Origin: Clavaria fumosa
Taxonomy: Eukaryota > Basidiomycota > Agaricomycetes > Agaricales > Clavariaceae
NCBI GenBank assembly: GCA_951802425.1
Contig: OX637795.1
Location: forward strand, 1,612,001-1,676,000
Direction of reading: 5' to 3'
Length of the DNA: 64,000 nt
Under the pieces are notes generated by a model, which saw only the letters and a list, made by a program, of their open reading frames with translations, had not been told where the DNA came from and made no database searches. Positions within the stretch are counted from its first letter, which is position 1. Every line of letters begins with the position of its first letter. A program made the position numbers and the translations under genes. Shown here piece by piece: positions 55,579 through 64,000 of this stretch.

Positions 55579-56127
55579 CTGGATGGCTAGCTCTCATGGC
55601 ACACATTTCCCCACTTCTGGCCACACCACAGTTAGGCGTTCCGCCAGTCTCACTTCCTCCTTCACCTCAGCCCCAATTCAGGTATGTCTCTGCTGCAAGA
55701 TAGTATACTGGGGTATACTTGCAGCAGGCACAGGGACAGAAAGGGGGCTGGCACAGTTCTTCTCCCCAGTGGGAGTCCTCCTCTCTCTCTCATACAGCTC
55801 TATGCAGGCTCGGAGTCATGCAATCTCTTTCTCATATCCCTCCACCATTTGGGGGGCACATGGTACTGCACGGGTTTGGGCCCTTGGGACCTGCAGATGC
55901 ATATCAGGCAGGGGGCAGAATCGGACAGCATGGCCAGTCTGGTGGCATCAGAAACAGCATCTCTCATCAGCAGGGGCCCATCCTCGGGCCATGGCCACAT
56001 CCGGAGTACACAGCAGAGGGGTCACAAGAGGTCGTGAAATGGTCACGGCAGGTCGCAGTAGGGTCACGGTAGGTCATGTGGGTGTCGCAGTGGGTTGCGG
56101 TATCCGTTCCGCAAGTATCCCATCCAG

Positions 56128-56652
56128 TCACTTTTGCTGGGCATCAAGCCTCTCAGCCAGCACCTTCCATTCTCCATATGTCTCTGGCATTGGGGAGACA
56201 CCATAGATTCTCTCCACCAACCTCCTACTCAGGTTCAACTCCAGCCAATGGACTAGGATTCCTGAGTCCTTCTCTGCACTCAACTTCACCTGTCGGAACA
56301 GTGTCTCGAATTTTGTGAAGAACTCCGGTGCTGTCATGGCACCCTGTTTCAGCCCTGCAATATCGGCAAGGGCAGTCGCACAGTCATTCGGGTCATCGAA
56401 TGCACGCTTCAGCTCCTCCACAAACTCTGCCCAAGTTCCGGCCTCGCCACTACCCAGGATCTCTTCCACCTTCATATTCGCCCACTCTGCAGCAAATCCT
56501 TCTCCAGTAATTTTGCTCAGAGCAAAAAGGACCTTCACCAGGTCCACAGCATAGGTAGTTGGGTTCACCATAAAGAGGAGGCAAAGGGATTGGAGGAACA
56601 TACAAAAGTTCCTTTTCTGCCCATCAAAGGGGGCAACAGCTAGGTCCAGCAT
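56128..56652 (-). pseudogene. Gypsy-2b gag
   Basis: Starts MLDLAVAPFDGQKRNF and is open to 56128. It carries the same motifs as Gypsy-2a (EFVEELKRAFDDPND, ADIAGLKQGAMTAPEFF, LVHWLELNLSRRLVERIYG). Downstream and out of frame, the knuckle reads CF*CHQTGHAVRFC near 55965-55925, with a TGA in place of the CAA seen in 2a. The conserved ATG-less leader frame is at 56978-56787. Confidence 0.87.
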
Positions 56653-57221
56653 TCTATAGCACTGTAAAATAAAATTCTGGGCCTTCGGCACTCAGGACTT
56701 CTTCGATCTCTTAACAGTCCTGTCCTCTCAGGCTGCTCATCTAGGTACTTATGTACCTATAGAACTCTTATTCTATGAAACTTTTGTTAATGTGGGGCCC
56801 GAATGGTGTCCCAGGTGGTCACTCCACAACTCCTAATGAGTTGCCCGTGTGCCCTTCTGACAATCGTCACAGAGCAAGGGCCCTGTCCACTGGACCAGGA
56901 AACTACAGAAAGACTATGTAGAGGGCCTTTCCTTGCCCTGTACACTACATGATTCACTGGTATGTAGCTGCAAAACAAAGTTCTGGGCCTTGGGCACTCG
57001 GTATCACTTGGGGAGGGTCACAGTAGACTTCCTCTGGGTCTGGTCACATGTATCTACACACAGTAAAAATTTTGCACAGCTCTGTTACACACCGCAGGCA
57101 GGGTAAAGAAGAAGAGGATGATAGGGGCTGAGCTGTGACAACATGTCACAGTTTGAGATTAAGGGTCCAGGCTAGCCAGGTTAGGACACAGGCTAGGGCA
57201 GACGGGCAGATCTTAGTATTA

Positions 57222-57512
57222 TATCAGACTGGGTCTCACACAACTTAAGCATAAGGTCATGATGACAATACTAAGATAAGGGGAAAAGAGTACAAAAAAG
57301 GAAAAGCGAAAGTACTTATAGCGAACGCTTCGGCACTTGCCGGTGTTCCCACACTCGGACCCTCGGATCACGTGATGCACCCAGGCCTCAGGTCATGTGA
57401 TCTTACATGATTACATAATCCGACCCAGCCACAGGTCATGTGACCTTCCGACAACCCTCCCCAGTTTCTCCATAACTCCTCTTTGGGATGGCTTATGTAA
57501 GTGATCTTAACA
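57222..57512 (-). repeat. 5' LTR of Gypsy-2b
   Basis: Starts TGTTAAGATCAC at 57512 and ends CAGTCTGATA at 57222; the self-priming site TAATACTAAG follows on the minus strand (57221-57212), complementary to CTTAGTATT inside the LTR. Confidence 0.92.
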
Positions 57513-58501
57513 AAATCATAATCAAAAGGGCCTTGGCTGCAGATGATGTGACAGCTTGGCTTGATGAATCACTCATGGAGAAGGTGCTGGTGGAAAAGGC
57601 CAACACTGCGATCGACCTCATGGGTGACAAAGTCCCAGGTTGCCCCCCCACCAACAAGCTAACCCTGAACCAATGGACTGCCTTTGCCCTACTCACCTTT
57701 AGAATGGCAAGCCAGGCGAACAAGGCCCTCAGAGAAGGCCTTATCATTGAAGGCAAAAAGGTATTCGGATGGAAAGATATACAAGAGGCAAGACAATGTC
57801 TAAAGTGCCAAGGCTACACACACTGACACATGGCGGCGAACTGCCCTCAAATACACGATACCTGTGCCATCTGCAGACAAGTTCACAGAACCGTGGAATG
57901 CACAATGGAAGATGCCAGAAGGTTCTGTGCGAATTGTAGAAGAGATGGGCACACTGCCAGTGACAGAAACTGTCCAATCTTTAAAGCTGAGTGCAATAAG
58001 ATCAATCAGCACTTCCTGGAAAACAAGTATAGATGCTACCCAATCATTGATGACATGACCACCTGGGAACTGGCACAGCCCAAAGACAACACGACACCCA
58101 CCCAACCCTCAGCAGAACAACGAGCCCCCACATGCATACAACGCAGGATGATAAGCCAGGCACTGTGGGCCATGACCCCACAACCCCAAACAGCCACAGC
58201 TCGACTGCCTGACATGCAACTCACCCAAGACAAGAGACCCATGTTCCAGCCCCCCTCCAAGAGATGTAGGGTGGCCCAAAAACAGGGACAAAGGGAAAGG
58301 TAGGGCAGACAGCAGGCACAACAGACGAGGCATCGCCATCAATACGGGCAGAGCACCCCCAGGAGGGCAAACCAGACTCGACCAATGGATTGGCACATCG
58401 CTGACAAACGCAACGGCTTCAACATCGAATGCTCAGGAGGCCACCATGGAAAACATGACCTGCCCACCAAACCTCACAACCCCGACCCCAACCCCGACCC
58501 C

Positions 58502-58639
58502 CATCAGTGAAATAGTTTGGATAGGGGCTTGGTATAAACTAGTTTATACCTGTCTATAACACCTAGAGGTGTTAAGAACCGCTTAAAACCACTTAAAACC
58601 AGTTTATACCTAGCCCCTGTCCAAATGATTTCACTGATG
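58502..58639. mobile_element. hAT-type MITE M6 (138 bp)
   Basis: Ends CATCAGTGAAAT and ATTTCACTGATG, inverted for about 36 bases with a few mismatches, and flanked by the exact 8-bp duplication CCGACCCC (58494-58501 and 58640-58647). It lies in the linker between LINE-2 ORF1 and its endonuclease. The host flank is itself CCCCGA-rich, which slightly weakens the duplication as evidence. Confidence 0.75.
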
Positions 58640-58736
58640 CCGACCCCAACCCCGACCCCGACCCGACCCCACCCTCCCCTGCCGACAGTCCCCCAGACCC
58701 CACCAGCAACATCAACGACATAAATGATGAATGAAG

Positions 58737-60727
58737 ACAACCCACATACCCAACCTTGACTGAGAATATGGCAGCAAAACTGTTGTGAGTCCCTAGATAA
58801 CACACTACGCCTCATTAATAGCCTCAACCTGATCCATTTCGACCTATGCCTCATACAGGAACCCCACATAGACTTTCTGAACAGAACCTGCACCCCCAAC
58901 GGATGGCGCACGATCCTCCCACCCTCCCATAACAGACACAACACTGACAATAACCCAGAGAGCAGTGATACTCGTCAACCCTAGACTAGACATGGCCAAA
59001 TGGATGGACTTGGCGATCGAATCTCCGGACACAACAGGAATCCAACTATGGGGCAAATTCGGTACCATACGACTCATCAACATATATGCCAACTGCAATC
59101 ACTCCAGGACGATCCAAACGGTAAACGAATGGCAGGCGATCCTGTAGTTTTGATGTATCATATGCACCAAATTGATGCATTTGAGTGATGAACAATTAGC
59201 ATCAATTGGTGCATGCACCTGATGTATCACTTTGGAGCATCTGATGCATTACCTCCTCATTGGGTGTGGATGGTACATCTGATATATCATGATGCCAGAT
59301 GATGCATCTGCCATAGCCATAGACAGTGAATGTATCATGCATACATAATGTTGATGTATCAGCATGTCAGCATCTGATGTATTGTTGAAGCTGTTCTGGA
59401 AATTTGGCACATCTGATATAACATGGACATTCAATACATCACTGCCAATGCTTATCCAAAAATGAATAAAAAAGCGAATTTATTATCATCAAACTTAAAC
59501 TTATTACTGTATTACAGTAATGACTAATATTAAATCTATTTCTATTTAAATTCTATTTATTCACACTCTATCACAAGTCCCAAAGTTGGGAGAAAGTGGG
59601 GGGGGAAGCAGGGCAAGTTGCTGTATTTATATGCCGCACTTTGTGGCTGTGCAAAGTCGTGACATGGTAACGCTAATCAACGTTACCATGTCACGCGTTT
59701 GCACAGCCACAAAGCGTGGCATATAAATACAGCAACTTGCCCTGCTTCCCCCCCCACTTTCTCCCAACTTTGGGACTTGTGATAGTGTGTGAATAAATAG
59801 AATTTAAATAGAAATAGATTTAATATTAGTCATTACTGTAATACAGTAATAAGTTTAAGTTTGATGATAATAAATTCGCTTTTTTATTCATTTTTGGATA
59901 AGCATTGGCAGTGATGTATTGAATGTCCATGTTATATCAGATGTGCCAAATTTCCAGAACAGCTTCAACAATACATCAGATGCTGACATGCTGATACATC
60001 AACATTATGTATGCATGATACATTCACTGTCTATGGCTATGGCAGATGCATCATCTGGCATCATGATATATCAGATGTACCATCCACACCCAATGAGGAG
60101 GTAATGCATCAGATGCTCCAAAGTGATACATCAGGTGCATGCACCAATTGATGCTAATTGTTCATCACTCAAATGCATCAATTTGGTGCATATGATATAT
60201 CAAAGCTACAGGATGTGGTGCGAATGGCTCACCAACACCAACAACATGTCCGAAAACGAACCGCAACCCACCACCCCGCCTGCACACCCGGTCTACGACC
60301 TAATACTGGGAGATTTCAACTGGCACCACCCCATGTGGGAAGATGAAAAGAACACCCACCTATTCACCATGCGAGTTCTGGACCTAGCTCAACCTCTCCT
60401 GGAACTAATAGCAGCACGAGACCTTGAAATGATACTATCAAAAGGCACCCCCACACTACAACTGTCAATGACTAAGACTTGGTCAAGACCAGACAATGTA
60501 TTCATATCAGGTACGCTAACCAACATGGTAGTGTACTGTGACACAGCTCCAGAGAAGGTGCCCCCCAAAGCAGATCACCTTCCTATACTAACCACAATAG
60601 AAGTCCCTACCCTCAAAGCACGAGACCCCAACAAGCAGAACTGGAGGATGGTGGACTGATGGTGGACTGGGAAGTATTCAGAACCTCCCTAAAGACATCC
60701 CTATGAGCAGGACCACCCCCTTGTACT
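58737..60727 (+). pseudogene. LINE-2 endonuclease domain, split by a palindrome (59146-60211)
   Basis: APE-type endonuclease that nicks target DNA to start LINE insertion. Reads RIWQQNCCESLDNTLRLINS, DLCLIQEPHIDF (catalytic E of QEP), then IQLWGKFGTIRLINIYANC and VNEWQAIL, then after the palindrome RMWCEWLTNTNNMSENE, DLILGDFNWHHPMWED (GDFN motif), TWSRPDNVFIS and PPKADHLPILT (DH motif). It ends at 60727 at the hAT-2 insertion; the downstream linker and RT are not on this side but match LINE-1 from 45202. Several frame breaks are present. Confidence 0.86.
59146..60211. repeat. 1.07 kb near-perfect palindrome with TGATGTATCA words
   Basis: Left arm 59146 to about 59672, right arm about 59683-60211, loop about 10 bases (around GCTAATCAAC). 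The arms agree almost everywhere, including the outermost TAGTTTTGATGTATCATATG and its complement with two changes. The outer 300 bases of each arm carry many TGATGTATCA, TGATATATCA and GATGCATCAG words. No coding sequence, no transposase and no clear target duplication; LINE-2 coding flanks both sides. Confidence 0.9.
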
Positions 60728-62600
60728 AGTGCCAGTCAAGGGTACAGCTGAACCATACGGGTTTCAAGTACGGGTACCACGGGTTACGGGTCCGAGTCCC
60801 ATCACGGATGACCCGCAGTACCCGTAGTCGGAGTTCTAACAGATGACCCACAGCACCTGTAGTCAGAGTTCTAACCTAAATACGCAGGATACGCTACCTA
60901 TCATACAACTGCAATATCAATAATGACCAAAAGGCGGTCTTCAACCACAAAGAAATCACCCTTGCCATCCAACAGGCAACGGAGAAACACCCACCAACAA
61001 TCCCCTGCTCCATCTCCTGCTCCATCTCAATCTCGGAGTCTCAGTATAGCAGAAATAACCGAAAAAGAAACCCCTGAGGAGGAATTGAGTGAGTTGACAG
61101 TGCAGAACTGTTCACTGTTGAGCTGATGGCACATCAGAATGACTCGCAAAAGAATGGGTATTACCTGTCTATGCATTCTACAAGCCAGAAGTTGGGATAA
61201 AGGCCAACAAAGCTGGAAGCCAGGGGCATGAATTCGCATGTGCAAAACAAGGTTGCACAACAAAGATAACGAGGTGGCTGGATAAAGGTGATGCATGGTC
61301 AACAAGCAATCTTCGAAAACATGTAAAATGCTGCTGGGGTGATGAGGTACTTGGTGCTTCTGATGGATTGAAAGCAGGGTTGGTGAGGGAGGCTGTGGCG
61401 AGTTATGTTAGATCTGGATCAATCACAGTGGCATTCAAAAGATTAAACAAGTCAGGCAAAAAGACTTACTCGGCTCATCAGCATACAAAGAAGGAGATTC
61501 GGTGAGGGTATCATCCTGAAATGATGGGAGCAGTTCTCATGGAGATTGGACAGCGCTGAGATTGTACGATGGGTCAGCAAGTCAGTGCGCCCATTTTCAA
61601 TTGTCGAAGATGAGGGCTTCAAATGCTTGATGAAAACGGGGCGCCCTGAGCTTTGGCTGCCATCCATGAGGACTGTAGCACGAGACGTTCATCGAGTATT
61701 TGCCCGCTGTCGTGCACGGTTAGCAAATTGTTGCAGGTGAGAAACCCATGTCGAGATTGAGAAAAACTGACTCACCACTAGGAGTACGGAGGCCACCTGA
61801 GTCTCGCTGTCGATGCATGGAGCTCACCGAACCACAAGGCATTCTTGGCCATCACAGTTCACCTGCATTAGATAGGGAGGCAAAGAAATGAACTGACAAT
61901 ATGAACAGCTCCTCGCACTCACCGCCGATGTTATGGTTGACGTGCTTGAGGACCTCATTCCCAGCTTTGGCGGAGCAGCGAATAGAGTACGTTGCTTTGA
62001 CCATGTCACAAATTTGGTTGCAAAAAGTTTGCTTGCACCGTTTGATGGAGGAAAGGCGATTGAGCTTGAGGGAGAGGGTGAAGACGATGACAAAGACGTT
62101 GCTGATGATGATGGTCAATTGGATAATGATGAAGGGTGGACAGATGAGAGAACTTGCCTGAGTGAGGAAGAGTGATTTGCGCTTGATGATAGCATTGACC
62201 CTGTGGCAATGGTGCTCATTAAGGTGAGTGATAAGGGATATCGTGAATGAATGACAGTTGAATGTACTCCCACCAGCTCAGGAAAATCGCCTCTTCGACC
62301 CTACATTCAATGACGAAGCGGTTGCCGCATTGGTTCGACATCTTGAAAAAGCTGAAGCTTGACAAGAAAACATTGCCACGAGACGTGAGGATGTGGTGGA
62401 ATTCGACCTTCAAGATGTTGGATTCAGCCAATGAGTATAAAGCAGCCATTGACCTGCTTACCAGTAATAGAGCAATGGGCATGCACAAGTGTGAGCTTAA
62501 GGAAGAGGAGTTTGGGATAAGTGAGGAGCTGCAGGACGTCTTGCATGTGAGTCTGAGTCACAAGCACAAGCCAAATACGGCACTCGCTCTCTATAATGGT
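60728..62600 (+). pseudogene. hAT-2: 5' part of a second hAT-1-type transposon
   Basis: Starts TAGTGCCAGTCAAGGGTACA after flank CCTTGTAC (60720-60727). The transposase N-terminus MTKRRSSTTKKSPLPSNRQR is at 60923, followed by the BED finger (FACAKQGCTTKITRWLDKG), SAEIVRWVSKSVRPFSIVED and DVRMWWNSTFKMLDSANEYK (62380 on). Compared with hAT-1 it lacks about 115 bases after HKAFLAITVHL (near 61863), removing part of the catalytic core, and about 20 bases near 61925. It ends abruptly at about 62600, where the sequence turns into unrelated DNA and a minisatellite; the CxxH region is present and the C-terminus is lost. Confidence 0.86.
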
Positions 62601-62644
62601 ATGAAGGTCCAAACCGGACAAAATTGTTTAGGGCTCCTTTTTTT

Positions 62645-63305
62645 GGCCATAATTTTTATGCACACAAGTGTGCACTTATGCAAACTTGTGCAAACTTGTG
62701 CAAACTTATGCAAGATTGTGCACACTTGTGCACACTTATGCACACTTATGCACACTTATGCACACCTATGTACACTTATGCACACTTATGCACACTTACA
62801 CAAAGTTGTGCAAAGTTGTGCAAAGTTGTGCAACATTTTTGTGCAAAGTTGTGCAACATCATGCAGAGCCATGCAAACTTGTGCAATATTTTTGTGCAAA
62901 GTTGTGCAGAGTTATGCAGAGTTGTGCAAAGTTGTGCAAAGTTATGCAATATTTTGTGCAAAGTTATGCAAAGTTGTGCAAACTTATGCAGAGTTGTTCA
63001 AAGTTATGCAATATTTTGTGCAGAGTTGTGCAAAATTGTGGAGAGTTGTGCAAAGTTATGCAGAGTTATGTGAAGTTATGCAATATTTTTGTGCAGAGTG
63101 GTGCAAAGTTGTGCAGAGCCATGCAAAATTATGCAATATTTTTGTGCAAAGTTATGCAAAGTTATGCAAAGTTGTGCAAAGTTATGCAGAGTTGTGTAAA
63201 GTTATGCAATATTTTTGTGCAGAGTTGTGCAGAGTTGTGCAGAGTTATGCAGAGTTATGCAGACTTGTGCAGGGTTGTGCAGACATGTGCAATATTTTTG
63301 TGCTG
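62645..63305. repeat. 11-bp minisatellite (TGTGCAAAGTT / TGCACACTTAT)
   Basis: About 60 imperfect copies of an 11-base unit, TGCACACTTAT on the left drifting to TGTGCAAAGTT on the right, with interspersed CAATATTTTTG variants. Because 11 is not a multiple of 3 and the unit has no stop, several frames stay open, which creates a long false ORF fused to hAT-2. Confidence 0.9.
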
Positions 63306-63390
63306 TGAAGACACATATTATGGGGACTGGCAATCCCTGCCAAACTCAGGTTGTTTGTCAATGTTGTGACCCCCACTACAACAATGACAC

Positions 63391-63661
63391 AAAGGTTGTG
63401 ATGAGGTTGCAGGCCTCCACAAACATTTTAAGGCTTAGGTTTATTGAGAGAAAATGAAGCTAAATTTATTTTGAACAGATTGTCCAAGGCCAACCTTTTT
63501 TAAAAGGCCTAATTCATGAGATAAGACTATTATCTCATGAATTAGGCCTTTCAAAAAGAATCAGCCTTGGACAATCTGTTCAAAATAAATTTAGCTTCAT
63601 TGTCTCTCACTAAACCTAAGCCTCAAAGTGCTTGTGGAGGCCTGCAACCTCATCACAAGGT
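63391..63661. repeat. Hairpin element, about 270 bp
   Basis: Arms mirror each other around 63527: TTGTGATGAGGTTGCAGGCC on the left and its complement on the right, and AAATTTATTTTGAACAGATT with complement near the centre. The loop is very short. It is probably a hairpin MITE; the target duplication is not clear. Confidence 0.8.
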
Positions 63662-64000
63662 TCAGCAGAAAGTGTGACTGTGTCACACAATGTGCCTGAT
63701 GTCACATCTGCCTCACACTGTCCTGCTGGTGCAATGAGGCTCACTCTTGCTCCCTCCTCTCATCCACTCACTGGAGCAAATGCTCTACAGCTTTACACAT
63801 TAGTCTACAGCTCCTAGTGAGTTAAATTTATTCATTTAAGTACAAAATAGGGTCTTTCTAACAACTTTGGCTTGTTTGTGCTGATATTGTAGATCTGATC
63901 TGGGTGATCTGAAGCTTTGTGAGTCATAACAGTTGATCTTCTGGCTTCAAATTATTAATTTTTTGAATGGTAGTAGTTTGATCCTATCTTCAATAAGTCC
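63662..64000. other. No gene recognised
   Basis: Ordinary AT-rich sequence to the window end; no supported feature. Confidence 0.35.

Larger units (their letters stand above)
52004..57512 (-). mobile_element. Gypsy-2b, full-length chromovirus (5509 bp), defective
   Basis: LTRs are 291 bp each (52004-52294 and 57222-57512); target duplication AAATC at 51999-52003 and 57513-57517. It belongs with Gypsy-2a. The LTRs differ at 13 of 291 positions by my count, all transitions, most of them in CpG contexts. It sits in ORF1 of LINE-2. Its pol has the longest open stretch of any gypsy copy here (496 codons). Confidence 0.95.
51352..58303 (+). pseudogene. LINE-2 ORF1, split by Gypsy-2b (52004-57512)
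   Basis: Starts MDNDSIQARALLEREG at 51352. A helical region follows (ISEAIATAIKKLNQAADEIK) and, one frame over, ALDEIRRELSALRDLCQRLD, which looks like a coiled coil. After Gypsy-2b the frame resumes as IIIKRALAADDVTAWLDESL and leads into a nucleic-acid-binding region with zinc knuckles CLKCQGYTH*HMAANC, CAICRQVHRTVEC and CANCRRDGHTASDRNC. The stop inside the first knuckle (57824-57826) is a TGA, probably from CGA. ORF1 proteins of Tad-like LINEs bind the element RNA. The frame ends at 58303. Confidence 0.82.

Noticed and set aside
62262..63308. A 348-codon open frame
   Set aside because: It is the hAT-2 transposase fragment running into the 11-bp minisatellite; the second half is open only because the repeat unit lacks stops in this frame.

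Overview
The window is a dense, nested block of transposable elements from a eukaryotic, almost certainly fungal and probably basidiomycete, genome. I base this on chromodomain Ty3/gypsy retrotransposons, Ty1/copia elements, Tad-like LINEs, BED-finger hAT transposons, many MITEs, short (47-51 nt) GT-AG introns and strongly CpG-biased decay. The species cannot be named from the sequence. There are no bacterial operons, no CRISPR array and no rRNA genes. The only genes that do not look like transposon genes are three related two-exon genes at 24.3-28.0 kb.

Layout. 1-13953: an old minus-strand copia element (Copia-A), cut into pieces by two plus-strand chromoviruses (Gypsy-1a, of which only the 3' end is in the window; Gypsy-1b, 1473-7335, TSD GCGAC) and by a 3.3 kb block of satellite plus a 1.5 kb palindrome. 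13954-16787: MITE, repeat and GC-rich trinucleotide low-complexity DNA. 16788-22223: a hairpin element whose left arm was hit by a nearly intact copia (Copia-B, 17041-21810, TSD AGAGC). 22224-24328: MITEs, including 8-bp-TSD hAT types. 24329-28201: the host-like gene trio, with a near-identical inverted pair flanking a paralogue that keeps an HExxH motif. 28551-29290: a hairpin MITE carrying another MITE. 30.0-38.2 kb: a gypsy relic and a degenerate hAT transposase interrupted by a 293 bp MITE, which is itself interrupted by Gypsy-2a (30978-36544, TSD GGTTC). 38.4-49.2 kb: the 3' half of a LINE plus a hAT element, both on the minus strand. 51.2-62.6 kb: the 5' half of a LINE plus the 5' part of the same kind of hAT, both on the plus strand, with Gypsy-2b (52004-57512, minus, TSD AAATC), a 138 bp MITE and a 1.07 kb near-perfect palindrome inserted. 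62.6-64 kb: an 11-nt minisatellite and a hairpin.

How the parts relate. The two LINE-hAT segments are two halves of one ancestral composite: the hAT sits at the same LINE codon in both, next to an 8-bp site CCTYGTAC, and joining the LINE halves restores a reading frame. The four gypsy copies form two sister subfamilies with the same promoter layout and a self-complementary primer and primer-binding site that covary between subfamilies. The copia elements seem instead to use an internal tRNA-Met fragment as primer, and the gag start codon lies inside that site. LTR pairs differ mainly by transitions at CpG, which also explains many stop codons and lost catalytic aspartates. All coordinates come from reading by eye; edges of degenerate repeats are good to about 10-30 bases, while edges fixed by target-site duplications are exact.
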